Assembly (NCBI RefSeq): GCF_040706615.1
Contig: NZ_JAPDRF010000003.1
Span: 372,001-436,000 of the forward strand
Direction: 5' to 3'
Length of the DNA: 64,000 bases
Source: Lentisalinibacter sediminis
Lineage (GTDB): Bacteria; Pseudomonadota; Gammaproteobacteria; Steroidobacterales; Woeseiaceae
Of the stretch, positions 1 to 8,314 are shown piece by piece (the first letter of the stretch is position 1; every line of letters begins with the position of its first letter). Below the pieces are notes generated by a model. The model did not search any database and was not told where the DNA came from. It saw nothing but the letters and a program-made list of their open reading frames with translations. The position numbers and the translations under genes were made by a program.

Positions 1-1234
1 CCAGGGCGGTCATGCGGGCGATGTCCTGTTCGCCGAGACTGCCGGCATCGCCGGCCTCGCCGTCTCCGGCGCCCTCGTCCGCGGCGCCGGCCGCGGCGAC
101 GTCGTCGATCAGCACGGCGACGGACAGGCGGCGGATGGCGCCCGTGGGCGCGATCACCCGGCTCACCGTCTTGTCCACCTCGAAGTTGCGTGTGGCCTCT
201 CGGGAGGTATTCACGGCGCTGGCGGCCTCGCCTTCCTGCGGCGCCACGCCGCCGGCCTCGGGCGGCTGATTGCTGAGCGCCCCCGGGATGCCCTGGGCCG
301 CGTCGGAGCCGCCGCTGCGCTGGCGCTCGCTGACGGTCTCGCTGCGCACCACCGTGCTCTCGGGGTCGTAGTTCTCCCGCGTCTCCTCCTTCACGGTGAA
401 GTCGATATCGGCGACCACCTGGGCACGGACGTTGCCGGCGCCGACCAGCGGCGTGAGGAGATCGACGATGCGCTCCCGATAGCTCTGCTCGACCGTGCGA
501 GTGTGCTCGAACTGGGAGGCGGTGAGCGCATAGCCGTTGCGCTCGCCGTTCGAGCTCAGCATGCGGCCGTGCTGGTCGATGAGTGTGACGTCTTTCGCCA
601 TCAGATTGGGTACGCTGGAAGCCACCAGGTGCACGATGGCATCCGCCTGCTCCGGTTCCAGCTGGCGGCCGCCATAGAGGCTCAGCATCACCGAGGCGCT
701 GGCGCCTTCCCGGTCACGCACGAAGGCGGTCTGCTTCGGTACGGCGAGATGCACGCGGGCCTCCTGCACCGAACGCACGTTGCGGATGGTGCGCGCCAGT
801 TCGGTCTCCAGCGCATGCTGATAGCGGGCGTTCTCCATGAACTGGCTGACGCCGAAACCCTGGGGTTCCTTGATCATCTCCAGGCCCATGCCGGTGCCTT
901 CCGGCAGACCGTTCGCCGCCAGCTCCAGGCGCGCGTCGTGTACCCGCGAATCCGGCACCATGACCGCGCCCGTACCCGGATCCAGCCGGAAGTCGATACC
1001 GGCGGTGCGCAGGGCCTCGACCACCTGGCTCCTGTCCCGCTCGGCCAGATCGCCGTACAGCTGGGTGTAGGCCGGCGACTGCGACCACAGGAACAGGGCG
1101 ATGCCGATGGCCACGCTGCCGGCAACGCCCACCAGCAGCAGGACCTGGCGTACGGCCGGTATGCGCATCACGCTCGCGAAGTCCAGGTGTGACGCCGAGG
1201 CGAAGCGATTCTCGATCGGAGGGTTATTTTCCAT
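1..1234 (-). CDS. fliF: Flagellar MS-ring protein FliF (C-terminal part outside window)
   Basis: The reading frame is open from an ATG at 1234 to the window edge, giving about 411 N-terminal residues of a protein that is normally 550-600 aa. Near residues 27-47 there is a first transmembrane segment (VLLLVGVAGSVAIGIALFLW), followed by the YscJ/FliF ring-building domain with LAVPKQTAFVRDREGASASV, typical of FliF. A low-complexity Ala/Gly/Glu-rich linker follows near position 50-110. FliF forms the inner-membrane MS ring on which the rotor and export gate assemble. It lies 30 bp downstream of fliE in the same orientation, the usual fliEF order. The missing part should hold the second membrane helix and the FliG-binding tail. 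Identity is secure. Confidence 0.95.
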   Translation of the reverse strand, partial: MENNPPIENRFASASHLDFASVMRIPAVRQVLLLVGVAGSVAIGIALFLWSQSPAYTQLYGDLAERDRSQVVEALRTAGIDFRLDPGTGAVMVPDSRVHDARLELAANGLPEGTGMGLEMIKEPQGFGVSQFMENARYQHALETELARTIRNVRSVQEARVHLAVPKQTAFVRDREGASASVMLSLYGGRQLEPEQADAIVHLVASSVPNLMAKDVTLIDQHGRMLSSNGERNGYALTASQFEHTRTVEQSYRERIVDLLTPLVGAGNVRAQVVADIDFTVKEETRENYDPESTVVRSETVSERQRSGGSDAAQGIPGALSNQPPEAGGVAPQEGEAASAVNTSREATRNFEVDKTVSRVIAPTGAIRRLSVAVLIDDVAAAGAADEGAGDGEAGDAGSLGEQDIARMTAL

Positions 1235-1264
1235 AGGGCTTTACCGTCAACAGTAGCGTCAACC

Positions 1265-1582
1265 TCACACCGGCATGTTCATGATGTCCTGGTAGGCGCT
1301 GACCAGCTTGTTGCGTACCTCGGTCACCGCCTGGAACGCGAGCCCGGACTTCTGCCGGGCGAGCATGACGTCCACCAGGCTCGTATTCGGATCGCCCGCC
1401 TCGAAGCGCGCAGCGAGGTCGCCGGACTCGGCCTGCGCCTCGTTGACCGCCTTCAGCGTGTTCTGCAGCACGTCGCCGAATTCGGGACGACCGGTCGGCG
1501 GCGGCTGCACGGACTCGGGCTGCAGGCCCGGGCTCATCGCGCGGATCTGCTCCAGCAGCTGTTCGGGTCGGATCGTATTCAT
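1265..1582 (-). CDS. fliE: Flagellar hook-basal body complex protein FliE
   Basis: This 105-aa protein begins at ATG 1582 and has the normal FliE length. The C-terminal half carries the family signature NTSLVDVMLARQKSGLAFQA followed by VTEVRNKLVSAYQDIMNMPV at the very end, as in most FliE proteins. FliE links the MS ring to the proximal rod and is among the first rod substrates exported. It sits between flrC (upstream, 34 bp gap) and fliF (downstream). I find no -24/-12 promoter directly in front of it, so it may be read through from flrBC. Very likely correct. Confidence 0.95.
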   Translation of the reverse strand: MNTIRPEQLLEQIRAMSPGLQPESVQPPPTGRPEFGDVLQNTLKAVNEAQAESGDLAARFEAGDPNTSLVDVMLARQKSGLAFQAVTEVRNKLVSAYQDIMNMPV

Positions 1583-1616
1583 GGCTCTCTACCTGTGACT
1601 GTCGCGACGGCCGCGC

Positions 1617-2984
1617 TCAGGCGACCTCCCGGTTTCCATTGCCATTACCATTGCCGCCGGGTATGTCGACCCCGGCCTCGCGCATCTTCGCCAGCTTGTA
1701 GCGCAGGGTCCTCGCGCTGATACCGAGACGCTCGGCGGCGAACTTGCGGCTGCCGTCGCCCTCCCGCAGCGCCTCCAGGATCAGTTGCTGCTCACGCTGC
1801 CAGAGGTCGTCCTGCAGATCCCCGTCGGCGCCGCCACCGGGCGCGGCGATGTGCCCGCCGTCCTCGAAGATCAGATCGTCCGCGTCGATGGTGTCGGTCG
1901 CCGTCATGATCAGGGTGCGCTGCACCAGGTTTTCCAGTTCGCGCACGTTGCCGGGCCAGTGGTGGCCGGCCAGCTTCTGCTCCGCCGCCGGCGTCAGCGT
2001 GGGCACGTTGCGCATTCCGCCCGCATAGTGTTCCAGCGCGTTCGCCACCAGCGGCAGGATGTCGCCCCGGCGCTCGCGCAGCGGAGGGATGTTCAGCGGG
2101 AAGACGTTCAGGCGATAGAACAGGTCCTCGCGGAAGCGCGCCTCCTGGACCTGGGAGCGGAGATCCCGATTGGTGGTCGCGAGCACCCGCACGTCCAGCG
2201 GGATGGTGCGCCGGCCGCCGATCCGCTCGACCTCGCGTTCCTGCAGCACCCGCAGGAGCTTGGCCTGCAGGCCCAGCGCCATCTCCGAGATCTCGTCCAG
2301 CAGCAGAGTGCCGCCCTGGGCCTGCTCGAACTTGCCCGGGCTCGCGCTGGTGGCACCGGTGAACGCGCCCTTCTCGTGACCGAACAGGACGGCCTCCAGC
2401 ATGTTCTCCGGGATCGCCGCGCAGTTGATGGCAACGAACGGCGCCTCCGCCCGCGGCGAGCACCGATGGATATAGCGGGCGAATACTTCCTTGCCCGTGC
2501 CGCTCTCCCCGCTGATGGTCACGGTGGCCTCGCTGGCGGCAACACGCTCGGCAACCTTCAGCAGAACCCGGGTCGTCGGGTCCCCGGACACCGGGCCGTT
2601 GCCGCCCGGGGTCGGGCGGAGGTGGCGGCCCACCGTATCGACCAGTTCCCGCGCCTCGAAAGGCTTCACCAGGTAGTAGGCAGCGCCGAGGCGCATGGCC
2701 TCGACCGCTTTCTCGATCGTGCCGTAGGCCGTCATGAGCACCACGGGCAGACTGGCGTAACGGCGTCGGAGCGTCTCCAGCAGCGCCACGCCGTCCATCG
2801 GCTCCATCTGGACGTCGCTGACCACGAGATCGACGGTGTGGCGTTCGAGCCGTGCGAGCGCGCTCTCGCCGCAATCGGCCGTGACGACGTCGTGGCCGGC
2901 CGCCTCCAGCGTCGCCGTCAGCGCCTCGCGCAGATCGGCATCGTCCTCGACGATCATGACACGGGTCACGCGGCTCTCGCTCAT
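1617..2984 (-). CDS. flrC: Sigma-54-dependent flagellar response regulator FlrC/FleR
   Basis: This 455-aa NtrC-type activator has three parts: a receiver domain (residues 8-120; acidic pocket E13-D15, phosphoacceptor D57, K107), an AAA+ domain (about 135-375; Walker A GESGTGKE at 159-166, the sigma-54-contacting GAFTGA loop at 206-211, and LLLDEI), and a Fis-type HTH near 410-440 (SARTLRYKLAKMREAGVDIP). Its ATG overlaps the TGA of the upstream kinase gene (ATGA), so the two are translationally coupled. By analogy with Vibrio FlrC and Pseudomonas FleR it should activate the class III basal body and hook genes from sigma-54 promoters. The C-terminus ends in a GGNGNGNGN tract encoded by 6-bp repeats, which is unusual. 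Confidence 0.93.
   Translation of the reverse strand: MSESRVTRVMIVEDDADLREALTATLEAAGHDVVTADCGESALARLERHTVDLVVSDVQMEPMDGVALLETLRRRYASLPVVLMTAYGTIEKAVEAMRLGAAYYLVKPFEARELVDTVGRHLRPTPGGNGPVSGDPTTRVLLKVAERVAASEATVTISGESGTGKEVFARYIHRCSPRAEAPFVAINCAAIPENMLEAVLFGHEKGAFTGATSASPGKFEQAQGGTLLLDEISEMALGLQAKLLRVLQEREVERIGGRRTIPLDVRVLATTNRDLRSQVQEARFREDLFYRLNVFPLNIPPLRERRGDILPLVANALEHYAGGMRNVPTLTPAAEQKLAGHHWPGNVRELENLVQRTLIMTATDTIDADDLIFEDGGHIAAPGGGADGDLQDDLWQREQQLILEALREGDGSRKFAAERLGISARTLRYKLAKMREAGVDIPGGNGNGNGNREVA
1636..1659. repeat. Short 6-bp direct repeats at the 3' end of flrC
   Basis: Four 6-bp units (ccattg, ccatta, ccattg, ccgccg on the plus strand) encode the Gly/Asn tail of FlrC just before its stop codon. 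The unit is almost the same as the one that makes up the internal repeat of fliD. Confidence 0.8.
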
Positions 2985-4228
2985 GGGTTGCTCCTGAACT
3001 CCGGATGGTGGCGGGCACCGGCCGCGGCCGCCTCGCCCGCCCGGCCGAAGGCCGTCCGGCTCGCCAGCAGCGGCTGATCCGCCCTGGCGGGCAGCCGCAG
3101 CAGGAAGGTGGCCCCGTCATCGTGGTTCTCCACCGAAACGCTGCCACCGTGGGCACCCGCGACCGAGCGGACCACGGCCAGGCCGAGTCCGGTGCCCTGA
3201 CGGCGGGTGGTGAAGAACGGCTCGAAGATCCTGTCCCGCAGGGCGTCGTCGACGCCGGGCCCGTTGTCCGTCACGGTGAGCCAGATCTCGCCGGCGTCCG
3301 TGCGCGCGGCGCCCAGTTCCACACGCGCCGTGTCACCCGCCACCTGCAGGGCGTTCTGCACGAGGTTGGTGAGCGCGCCCGCCAGAGCGGGACGATTGCC
3401 GCTCATCGTGAGGCCCGGCTCGGCCATCACCACCTTTACCACCGCTGCCGGTGCATCGCCCGGCGCATCGGGTGCAGCGGCTTCGGCCACATCCTCCAGC
3501 AGCCTGGCCACGGGGAAATGCTCGGCCGTGCCGCGGCCGCCGCCCGCGAACACCACCATATCGTTGATCATCTGTTCGAGCTCGCGCAGCTTGGCGATGG
3601 CGCGGCCGGCGAACCGGCACGTCAGCGCGGGCTCGGTGGCACCCTGCTCGATCTGGGAGACGTACAGCAGCGCCGAGGCGAGCGGCGTGCGGATCTGGTG
3701 CGCGAGACGCGCCGTCATCTCCCCCATGCTGGAGAGCCGGCTCTGGCGTTCCGCCGTCTCCTGCAGCCGCCGGGTCTCGGTCACGTCGGCGAGCAGCAGG
3801 ATCTCGCCCGGCTCCGTGCCGAGCGAGCGGCGCGACAGCGCCAGCCAGCGACCGTCGGGCAGCCGCAGTTCGCCGGCCGAATCGCGTACCGTGCCGAATT
3901 CCCGGTCGATGACCTCGGCCCAGGTCAGACCGATCAGGGGGCGGTCAAGCATTTCGACGGCGCGGTTGTTGCACTCGACGATGATGCCGTCGCCGTCCAG
4001 CACGATCACCGCGCCTGGCAGCGACTCGAGCAACAGCGCCAGCCGGTTGCCGAGGCGCTCCTTCTCCAGCAGCTGCTCCATACGCTCGGAGCGCGCCTCG
4101 GCGAGCTGCCGGCTCAGCGTCAGCACTTCGCGCTGCAGCGCGCGGTACACGGCCTCGAGACCGGTGCGGCGCGCATCTGCGCCTGCTGCGCTCTCGGGTC
4201 CGGCACTGGGTTTCGCTTCACTCGTCAA
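2981..4228 (-). CDS. flrB: Flagellar sensor histidine kinase FlrB/FleS
   Basis: The protein is 415 aa if it starts at the TTG at 4228. It has an N-terminal coiled coil (about 24-65), a PAS domain (about 65-155), a HisKA dimerisation helix with the H-box LAHQIRTPLASA (phospho-His near residue 177) and a HATPase_c domain with VTDNGPGVDD and GTGLGLAVVRSVAGAHGG. There is no membrane segment, as in cytoplasmic FleS/FlrB. The frame stays open upstream to 4429, but that stretch contains the sigma-54 promoter, so I place the start downstream at the TTG preceded by GGAG at a 7-nt spacing. It is paired with flrC through an ATGA overlap and should phosphorylate FlrC. The start choice is inferred; the function is firm. 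Confidence 0.9.
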   Translation of the reverse strand: MTSEAKPSAGPESAAGADARRTGLEAVYRALQREVLTLSRQLAEARSERMEQLLEKERLGNRLALLLESLPGAVIVLDGDGIIVECNNRAVEMLDRPLIGLTWAEVIDREFGTVRDSAGELRLPDGRWLALSRRSLGTEPGEILLLADVTETRRLQETAERQSRLSSMGEMTARLAHQIRTPLASALLYVSQIEQGATEPALTCRFAGRAIAKLRELEQMINDMVVFAGGGRGTAEHFPVARLLEDVAEAAAPDAPGDAPAAVVKVVMAEPGLTMSGNRPALAGALTNLVQNALQVAGDTARVELGAARTDAGEIWLTVTDNGPGVDDALRDRIFEPFFTTRRQGTGLGLAVVRSVAGAHGGSVSVENHDDGATFLLRLPARADQPLLASRTAFGRAGEAAAAGARHHPEFRSNP

Positions 4229-4354
4229 TCCGCTGCTCCGTCTTGTTCGCCTTGCGTACTCGACCAGTCCGTCACTCTGGTCCGTCGGATCCCTGCCGGA
4301 TCCCTGGCGGAGCCGTGCATCCGCCGGTCCCGGCACAGGGTCCGGTGTTATCCA

Positions 4355-4371
4355 AGCAAGTCTTATGCCAA
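4355..4371 (-). promoter_or_regulatory. Sigma-54 (-24/-12) promoter of flrBC
   Basis: Read on the minus strand the site is TTGGCATAAGACTTGCT, with GG and GC exactly 12 bp apart as in the TTGGCAC-N5-TTGCT consensus. It lies between flrA (stop at 4426) and flrB, about 115 nt before the proposed TTG start. FlrA is the expected activator. One consensus mismatch (T for C after GGCA). Confidence 0.85.
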
Positions 4372-4425
4372 CTTGGATTAGTCGCAAAAACAGAGGGTTA
4401 TGCGAACGCCGCCGGGCGGCCGGCG

Positions 4426-5787
4426 TCAATTTCCCGACAGGGCGTCGGTATTCAGGCCGTGCTTGCGCAGCTTCTCGACGAGTGTGGTGCGCTGCATGTT
4501 CAGCCGGCGCGCGGCTTCCGCCACGGTGCCGCCGGCCTCGCGCAGGGCGCGACTGATCAGCCGGACCTCGATATCGGCGAGGTAGGAGCGCAGGTCCAGA
4601 CCGTCGGCCGGCAGATCCGCTGACGGCGCGGCTCCCGCACCGGCAGCGGGCCTCGCCTGCCGGTACTTCTCCGGCAGGTCGTCCAGGCCGATCACGCCGG
4701 AGGGGTGCAGGATGGCGAGACGCTCGACCAGATTACCCAGCTCACGCACGTTGCCCGGCCACGGATAGACGGACAGCGCCTCCATGGCCTCCGTAGTCAG
4801 GCGAAAGCCGTCGCCGCCTTCCGGCGACCGGGCGACCATGAGTTCGTCGAGCAGCGACGGCAGGTCGTCCGCCCGCTTCCTGAGCGGCGGCATCTCGATG
4901 GGAAAGACGTTGATGCGGTAATAGAGGTCCTCGCGGAACTCGCCCGCCTCGATGGCGGCGCGCAGGTCCCGGTGGGTGGCGCAGACGATCCGGCAGCGGC
5001 ATTCCAGCGAGTCGGCGCCTCCCACCCGCTCGAAGCGGCGTTCCTGCAGCACACGCAGGAGCTTCACCTGCATGGCCAGGCTCATGTCGCCGATCTCGTC
5101 CAGGAACAGTGTTCCCGCGCCGGCGAGCTCGAAGCGGCCGGGACGGGATTTCACCGCGCCGGTGAACGCGCCCTTTTCGTGGCCGAACAGCTCGCTCTCC
5201 AGCAGCTCCGGCGGGATCGCCCCGCAGTTGACCGGGACGAAGGGCTGGTCCCGCCGCGGCGACAGATCGTGGAGGGTGCGCGCCACCAGCTCCTTGCCCG
5301 TCCCGGACTCGCCGGTGACCAGTACGCTGGTATCGAAGTCGGCCACCTGCTCAATCGCGTGGCGGACGGCCTGGATGTCGGCGGAACTGCCGGTCAGGCG
5401 CTGGCGCCGGTCGCCGTCGCCATAGCGCCTCGCCCGCTGCAGCAGGCGATTGAGCTCGGAGCGGCGCATGCTGGCCGCCAGCGGCCAGACCGGATGGCCG
5501 GTAAGCGCCGCGGGCGGCTCGTCGTCCCCGCCGTCGTTCAGCACGAGGAAGGGGATCTTGCGGCGGACGGAGAGGAGGGAGCGGATCAGGGTCAGCAGAG
5601 CGTCGTCGTTGCCGGCATCGCCCAGCAACACCGCCGTCCACTCGCCATCCGGTCCGGTGTTCCGATCGGCGGCCGCCGCTTCGCAGCCGAGGTATTCGAG
5701 CCGGTTCAGCAGGGACTCGCGGCGCTCCGCGTCCTGCTCGACCACCAGTATGCGACTGACCGTATTCTCGCTCTCGTTGTCGCTCAC
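4426..5787 (-). CDS. flrA: Flagellar master regulator FlrA/FleQ (sigma-54 activator)
   Basis: The protein is 453 aa from a GTG at 5787 (MSDNESENTVSRILVVEQ); an in-frame GTG also exists at 5814. It has a degenerate receiver-like domain (11-120) with no clear phosphorylation pocket, an AAA+ domain (Walker A at 159-165, GAFTGA at 206-211, LFLDEIGDMS) and a Fis-type HTH at the end (GGTVAEAARRLNMQRTTLVEKL). This is the FleQ/FlrA layout, and the position just upstream of flrBC matches other polar-flagellate gammaproteobacteria. It should sit at the top of the hierarchy and drive flrBC. At the place where Pseudomonas FleQ has its LFRS c-di-GMP motif, this protein reads RRQR (about 127-130), so c-di-GMP control may differ. 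Confidence 0.92.
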   Translation of the reverse strand: MSDNESENTVSRILVVEQDAERRESLLNRLEYLGCEAAAADRNTGPDGEWTAVLLGDAGNDDALLTLIRSLLSVRRKIPFLVLNDGGDDEPPAALTGHPVWPLAASMRRSELNRLLQRARRYGDGDRRQRLTGSSADIQAVRHAIEQVADFDTSVLVTGESGTGKELVARTLHDLSPRRDQPFVPVNCGAIPPELLESELFGHEKGAFTGAVKSRPGRFELAGAGTLFLDEIGDMSLAMQVKLLRVLQERRFERVGGADSLECRCRIVCATHRDLRAAIEAGEFREDLYYRINVFPIEMPPLRKRADDLPSLLDELMVARSPEGGDGFRLTTEAMEALSVYPWPGNVRELGNLVERLAILHPSGVIGLDDLPEKYRQARPAAGAGAAPSADLPADGLDLRSYLADIEVRLISRALREAGGTVAEAARRLNMQRTTLVEKLRKHGLNTDALSGN

Positions 5788-5899
5788 GCCCTGTATGGCT
5801 CCTCGGTTGCACACGCGGGATGATACAGGGTCGACAGGGTAATGGTGTCAGTGCCGCCGACGTCGTGACGGCGGTCACAATACGGCGGCTTATGTGAAA

Positions 5900-6247
5900 T
5901 CAGGCCTCGGTGGGGTCGAGCGAGTTGGCCGCATTGGCAATGCTGCGACGGCTCTGGCGATTCTGACCTCCGTAGGCGTGCACGGCCTTGCGGCCGTTAT
6001 CGAGCTGACGCAGCTCAGCCGCGACAGCGTCACGCGCCTTGCGGGCCATCGCCAGGATCTCGCCGTCCTGTTCGAGGAGCCGCCGCAGCGGGTCCGCATG
6101 ATCTGCCGCGGGCGGGCCGGCGAGAAGCTCGCGTACCAGACCGTCGCGCGCGGTCAATGCCGCTCCCACGGCCTCCCAGTCGCCCTGCCCCGCGCAGCGG
6201 CGCATCTCGTCGGAGAGTGATTCGATTTCGGCGAGCGCTCGCGTCAC
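5900..6247 (-). CDS. fliT: FliT-like flagellar chaperone
   Basis: This 115-aa, largely helical, charged protein carries no recognisable catalytic motif. Its start overlaps the stop of fliS by 4 bp, and it is the last gene of the fliD-fliS-fliT block, which is the main reason for the call. FliT family members are about 100-125 aa helical bundles that bind the filament cap protein FliD and modulate transcription factors. The sequence MTRALAEIESLSDEMRRC with a following repeated helix pattern is compatible with that fold, but similarity by eye is weak. The alternative is an unrelated small flagellar protein of the same operon. Confidence 0.65.
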   Translation of the reverse strand: MTRALAEIESLSDEMRRCAGQGDWEAVGAALTARDGLVRELLAGPPAADHADPLRRLLEQDGEILAMARKARDAVAAELRQLDNGRKAVHAYGGQNRQSRRSIANAANSLDPTEA

Positions 6248-6690
6248 ACAGCGCCCCCGGCGGTGGCGGCGCCGGTCCGGTCTGCCACCTGGTCGGCCAC
6301 CTGGTCGGCAATGGCTTCCCAGGCGCTCTTGATCTCACGCACCAGCGAGGCGACTTCGTTCAGCGCGGAAGGGTCGTCATGCAGCTGCGCGTGCAGCAGC
6401 CGACGGGACATGTAGTCATAGAGCGCGGCGAGATTGGAGGCGATGTCGCCGCCCTTGTCGCCGTCGAGGCTGACCCGCAGCCCGTCGACGATGGAGATGG
6501 CCTTGCCGATGTGCTCCCCCTTGCCCGCGGTATCGCCGCGTTCGACGTGGCCCCGGGCGATGGCGATCCTCGCCAGCAGACGGTCCAGCATGAGCTGGAT
6601 CAGCTGGTAGGGGTTCGCGTCCGCCACTTCCTGCTCGACGTGCATCTTCCGGTAATCACGGAGTGCGTTGGGACCGGCTGCGTAAGTCAT
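6244..6690 (-). CDS. fliS: Flagellin export chaperone FliS
   Basis: This 148-aa protein from ATG 6688-6690 has the FliS hallmarks DANPYQLIQLMLDRLLARIAIA near residues 24-45 and GDIASNLAALYDYMSRRLLHA near 81-101. FliS keeps flagellin unfolded in the cytosol and hands it to the FlhA gate. It is followed by fliT with a 4-bp overlap and preceded by fliD with a 60-bp gap. The C-terminus has a short tandem duplication (VADQVADQVADR) from 12-bp repeats at 6279-6314, which makes it slightly longer than usual. Confidence 0.95.
   Translation of the reverse strand: MTYAAGPNALRDYRKMHVEQEVADANPYQLIQLMLDRLLARIAIARGHVERGDTAGKGEHIGKAISIVDGLRVSLDGDKGGDIASNLAALYDYMSRRLLHAQLHDDPSALNEVASLVREIKSAWEAIADQVADQVADRTGAATAGGAV
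6279..6314. repeat. 12-bp tandem repeats at the 3' end of fliS
   Basis: Three 12-bp units (ggtctgccacct, ggtcggccacct, ggtcggcaatgg) encode the repeated VADQ in the FliS tail. Confidence 0.85.
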
Positions 6691-6750
6691 CTGCTGTGTG
6701 TCCTCTGGTTCTCTGGTCGCCCCCGCATGAGGAGCTCGTTTCCGGGATGC

Positions 6751-8214
6751 CTAGGAGTCCTTGCCCGGCGTGGGCAGGTTGGCGAGCTGCTGCGCGAGGA
6801 AGCTGCTGGTGTTGTTGAGCTGGCTCACGAGCGAGTCGAGGGCGTTGAACTGGCGCAGCAGACGTGTCTCCAGCGCCTCCAGGCGCCGGTTCAGCGACTC
6901 ACGCTGCTCCTCGATGCGCTCGATGCGATTGTTCAGGCCTTCCGTGCGCGTCTCGATAGCGCCGTCGTCCGACAGTGCCCGGTCGACGCGGTCGAACAGG
7001 CGCACCGCGAATCCGTCCTCGGCGGCGAACAGCCGGCCGACGTCCTGGAAGTTGGTGCCCAGCGCCTCGTCCAGCCGGGTGTCGTCGACGGCCAGCTTGC
7101 CGTCGATCTGCAGGCTCACGCCGATCTCCGCCAGCGTGCCGAACGGGCTCTGGCTGTTGCCGGCGGGCGTGGAGAACTCGCGGCGCAGTTGTGCCTCGAG
7201 CCCGCGCAGCGTGGCGTCACCGAGCAGCGGGCCGCCCTGCTGTGTCTCCTGGTTGTAGCTCGTCAGCGAGCCGACCGTGTCGACGAGCTCGTTGTAGCTC
7301 TCGACGAAGTCCGTGATTGTGGAGCGGACCGCGGCCACGTCGTACTCGATGACCGCGTCGTTGGTCTCGCCCGGCGCGGCGCCGAGCAGGTCGATGGAGA
7401 CGCCGTCGATCGCGCCGGTCACCGTATTGGTTTCGCTGTAGACGTCGAAGCCGTCGATGCGCACCTGAGCGTCCTGGGCCGCCTGGGACAGCGTCAGGGA
7501 ACCCGTGCCCGCCGCCGCGTCGTAAGTCAGCGCCGCGAGTTCACCGGTGACGCCGACGTTGCCGCCGCCATTGCCGCCACCATTGCCGCCGCCATTGCCG
7601 CCACCGTTACCACCGCCATTGGCGCCGTCAAGCACTTCGGCGACCGAAATCGAGCGCGATGCACCCGTCTTCGTCCCCGACAGGATCAGGTAGCTGCCCG
7701 CATCGGCGTTCACTATGGTCGCGCTGACGCCGGCGTTGTCCACTGCCGCGTTGATGGCGTCGCGGATGCCGGCCAGCGTGTTGTTGTCTTCGGTGATTTC
7801 GACGTCGAAACTGAGCGCGCCTACGCTGATCCTGAGCGTGCCGGTACCCACCACGGCGTCGGAGTCGGCGAAGGCGCCGGAGGTCAGCTTCGCCGACTGG
7901 GCCAGCTGCACCACCTCGACGGAGTAGCTCGCGGGTATCGCGGTCTCGTCCGGGACCACCGCGAACAGCTCCTCGTTGCCGGAACTCGCCTTCCGGGTCA
8001 GCAGCGAGTTCAGCGACTTCATGCCGTCGAGCTGGTCGCGGAAATCGGACAGGGCGGATTTGAGCGTACCGTAGGCGGACAGCTCGGACTGCGCCCTCGC
8101 CTCCTGCCGCGCGAAGCGCTGCTGCGCAGGCTGGCCCTCGGCCGCGACCAGCTGCTCGACGATGCCGCCGACGTCCAGTCCCGATCCGATGCCCGTGGAG
8201 GTGATGCTCGCCAT
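6751..8214 (-). CDS. fliD: Flagellar filament cap protein FliD (HAP2)
   Basis: The 487-aa protein starts MASITSTGIGSGLDVGGIVE, the classic FliD N-terminus, and ends in a coiled-coil C-terminal domain (ERIEEQRESLNRRLEALETRLLRQFNALDSLVSQLN). FliD forms the cap that folds exported flagellin at the filament tip. It lies downstream of flaG and upstream of fliS, as usual. Near residues 199-218 there is an unusual GGGN repeat of five units encoded by a perfect-register 12-bp DNA repeat, inserted in the middle of the protein, where D2/D3 domains vary among species. No sigma-28 or sigma-54 promoter was found directly upstream. Confidence 0.95.
   Translation of the reverse strand: MASITSTGIGSGLDVGGIVEQLVAAEGQPAQQRFARQEARAQSELSAYGTLKSALSDFRDQLDGMKSLNSLLTRKASSGNEELFAVVPDETAIPASYSVEVVQLAQSAKLTSGAFADSDAVVGTGTLRISVGALSFDVEITEDNNTLAGIRDAINAAVDNAGVSATIVNADAGSYLILSGTKTGASRSISVAEVLDGANGGGNGGGNGGGNGGGNGGGNVGVTGELAALTYDAAAGTGSLTLSQAAQDAQVRIDGFDVYSETNTVTGAIDGVSIDLLGAAPGETNDAVIEYDVAAVRSTITDFVESYNELVDTVGSLTSYNQETQQGGPLLGDATLRGLEAQLRREFSTPAGNSQSPFGTLAEIGVSLQIDGKLAVDDTRLDEALGTNFQDVGRLFAAEDGFAVRLFDRVDRALSDDGAIETRTEGLNNRIERIEEQRESLNRRLEALETRLLRQFNALDSLVSQLNNTSSFLAQQLANLPTPGKDS
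7561..7620. repeat. 5 x 12 bp tandem repeat inside fliD
   Basis: Five 12-bp units in register (gccgccgccatt, gccgccaccatt, gccgccgccatt, gccgccaccgtt, accaccgccatt) encode repeated GGGN. Units 1 and 3 are identical and the others differ by one to three bases, so copy number could change in frame by slippage. Confidence 0.95.
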
Positions 8215-8314
8215 GTCGGTCGCTACCCTTTCCTGCTGTCTCGTTCGTGTCTGGCGGCCGGCTTGCTCCGGCCACTCTGAATGTCAGCTACTGCAATCCA
8301 AGAAGCGTGCCATT

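Noticed and set aside
503..1192. Long plus-strand frame opposite fliF
   Set aside because: It lies antisense to a clear FliF coding frame, has no recognisable domain and is a high-GC shadow frame.
1785..3077. 430-aa plus-strand frame opposite flrC
   Set aside because: Antisense to a conserved NtrC-type regulator; composition (His, Arg, Gln, Val) is that of complement frames in GC-rich DNA.
4229..4429. Upstream extension of flrB to a TTG at 4429
   Set aside because: It would translate through the sigma-54 promoter at 4355-4371, and the extra residues show no kinase similarity; the downstream TTG has a ribosome site.
7561..7620. Possible CRISPR array
   Set aside because: Repeats of 12 bp with no spacers, inside the fliD coding frame; it is a coding tandem repeat.
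6157..8280. 707-aa plus-strand frame opposite fliS/fliD
   Set aside because: No protein features; entirely antisense to fliS and fliD.
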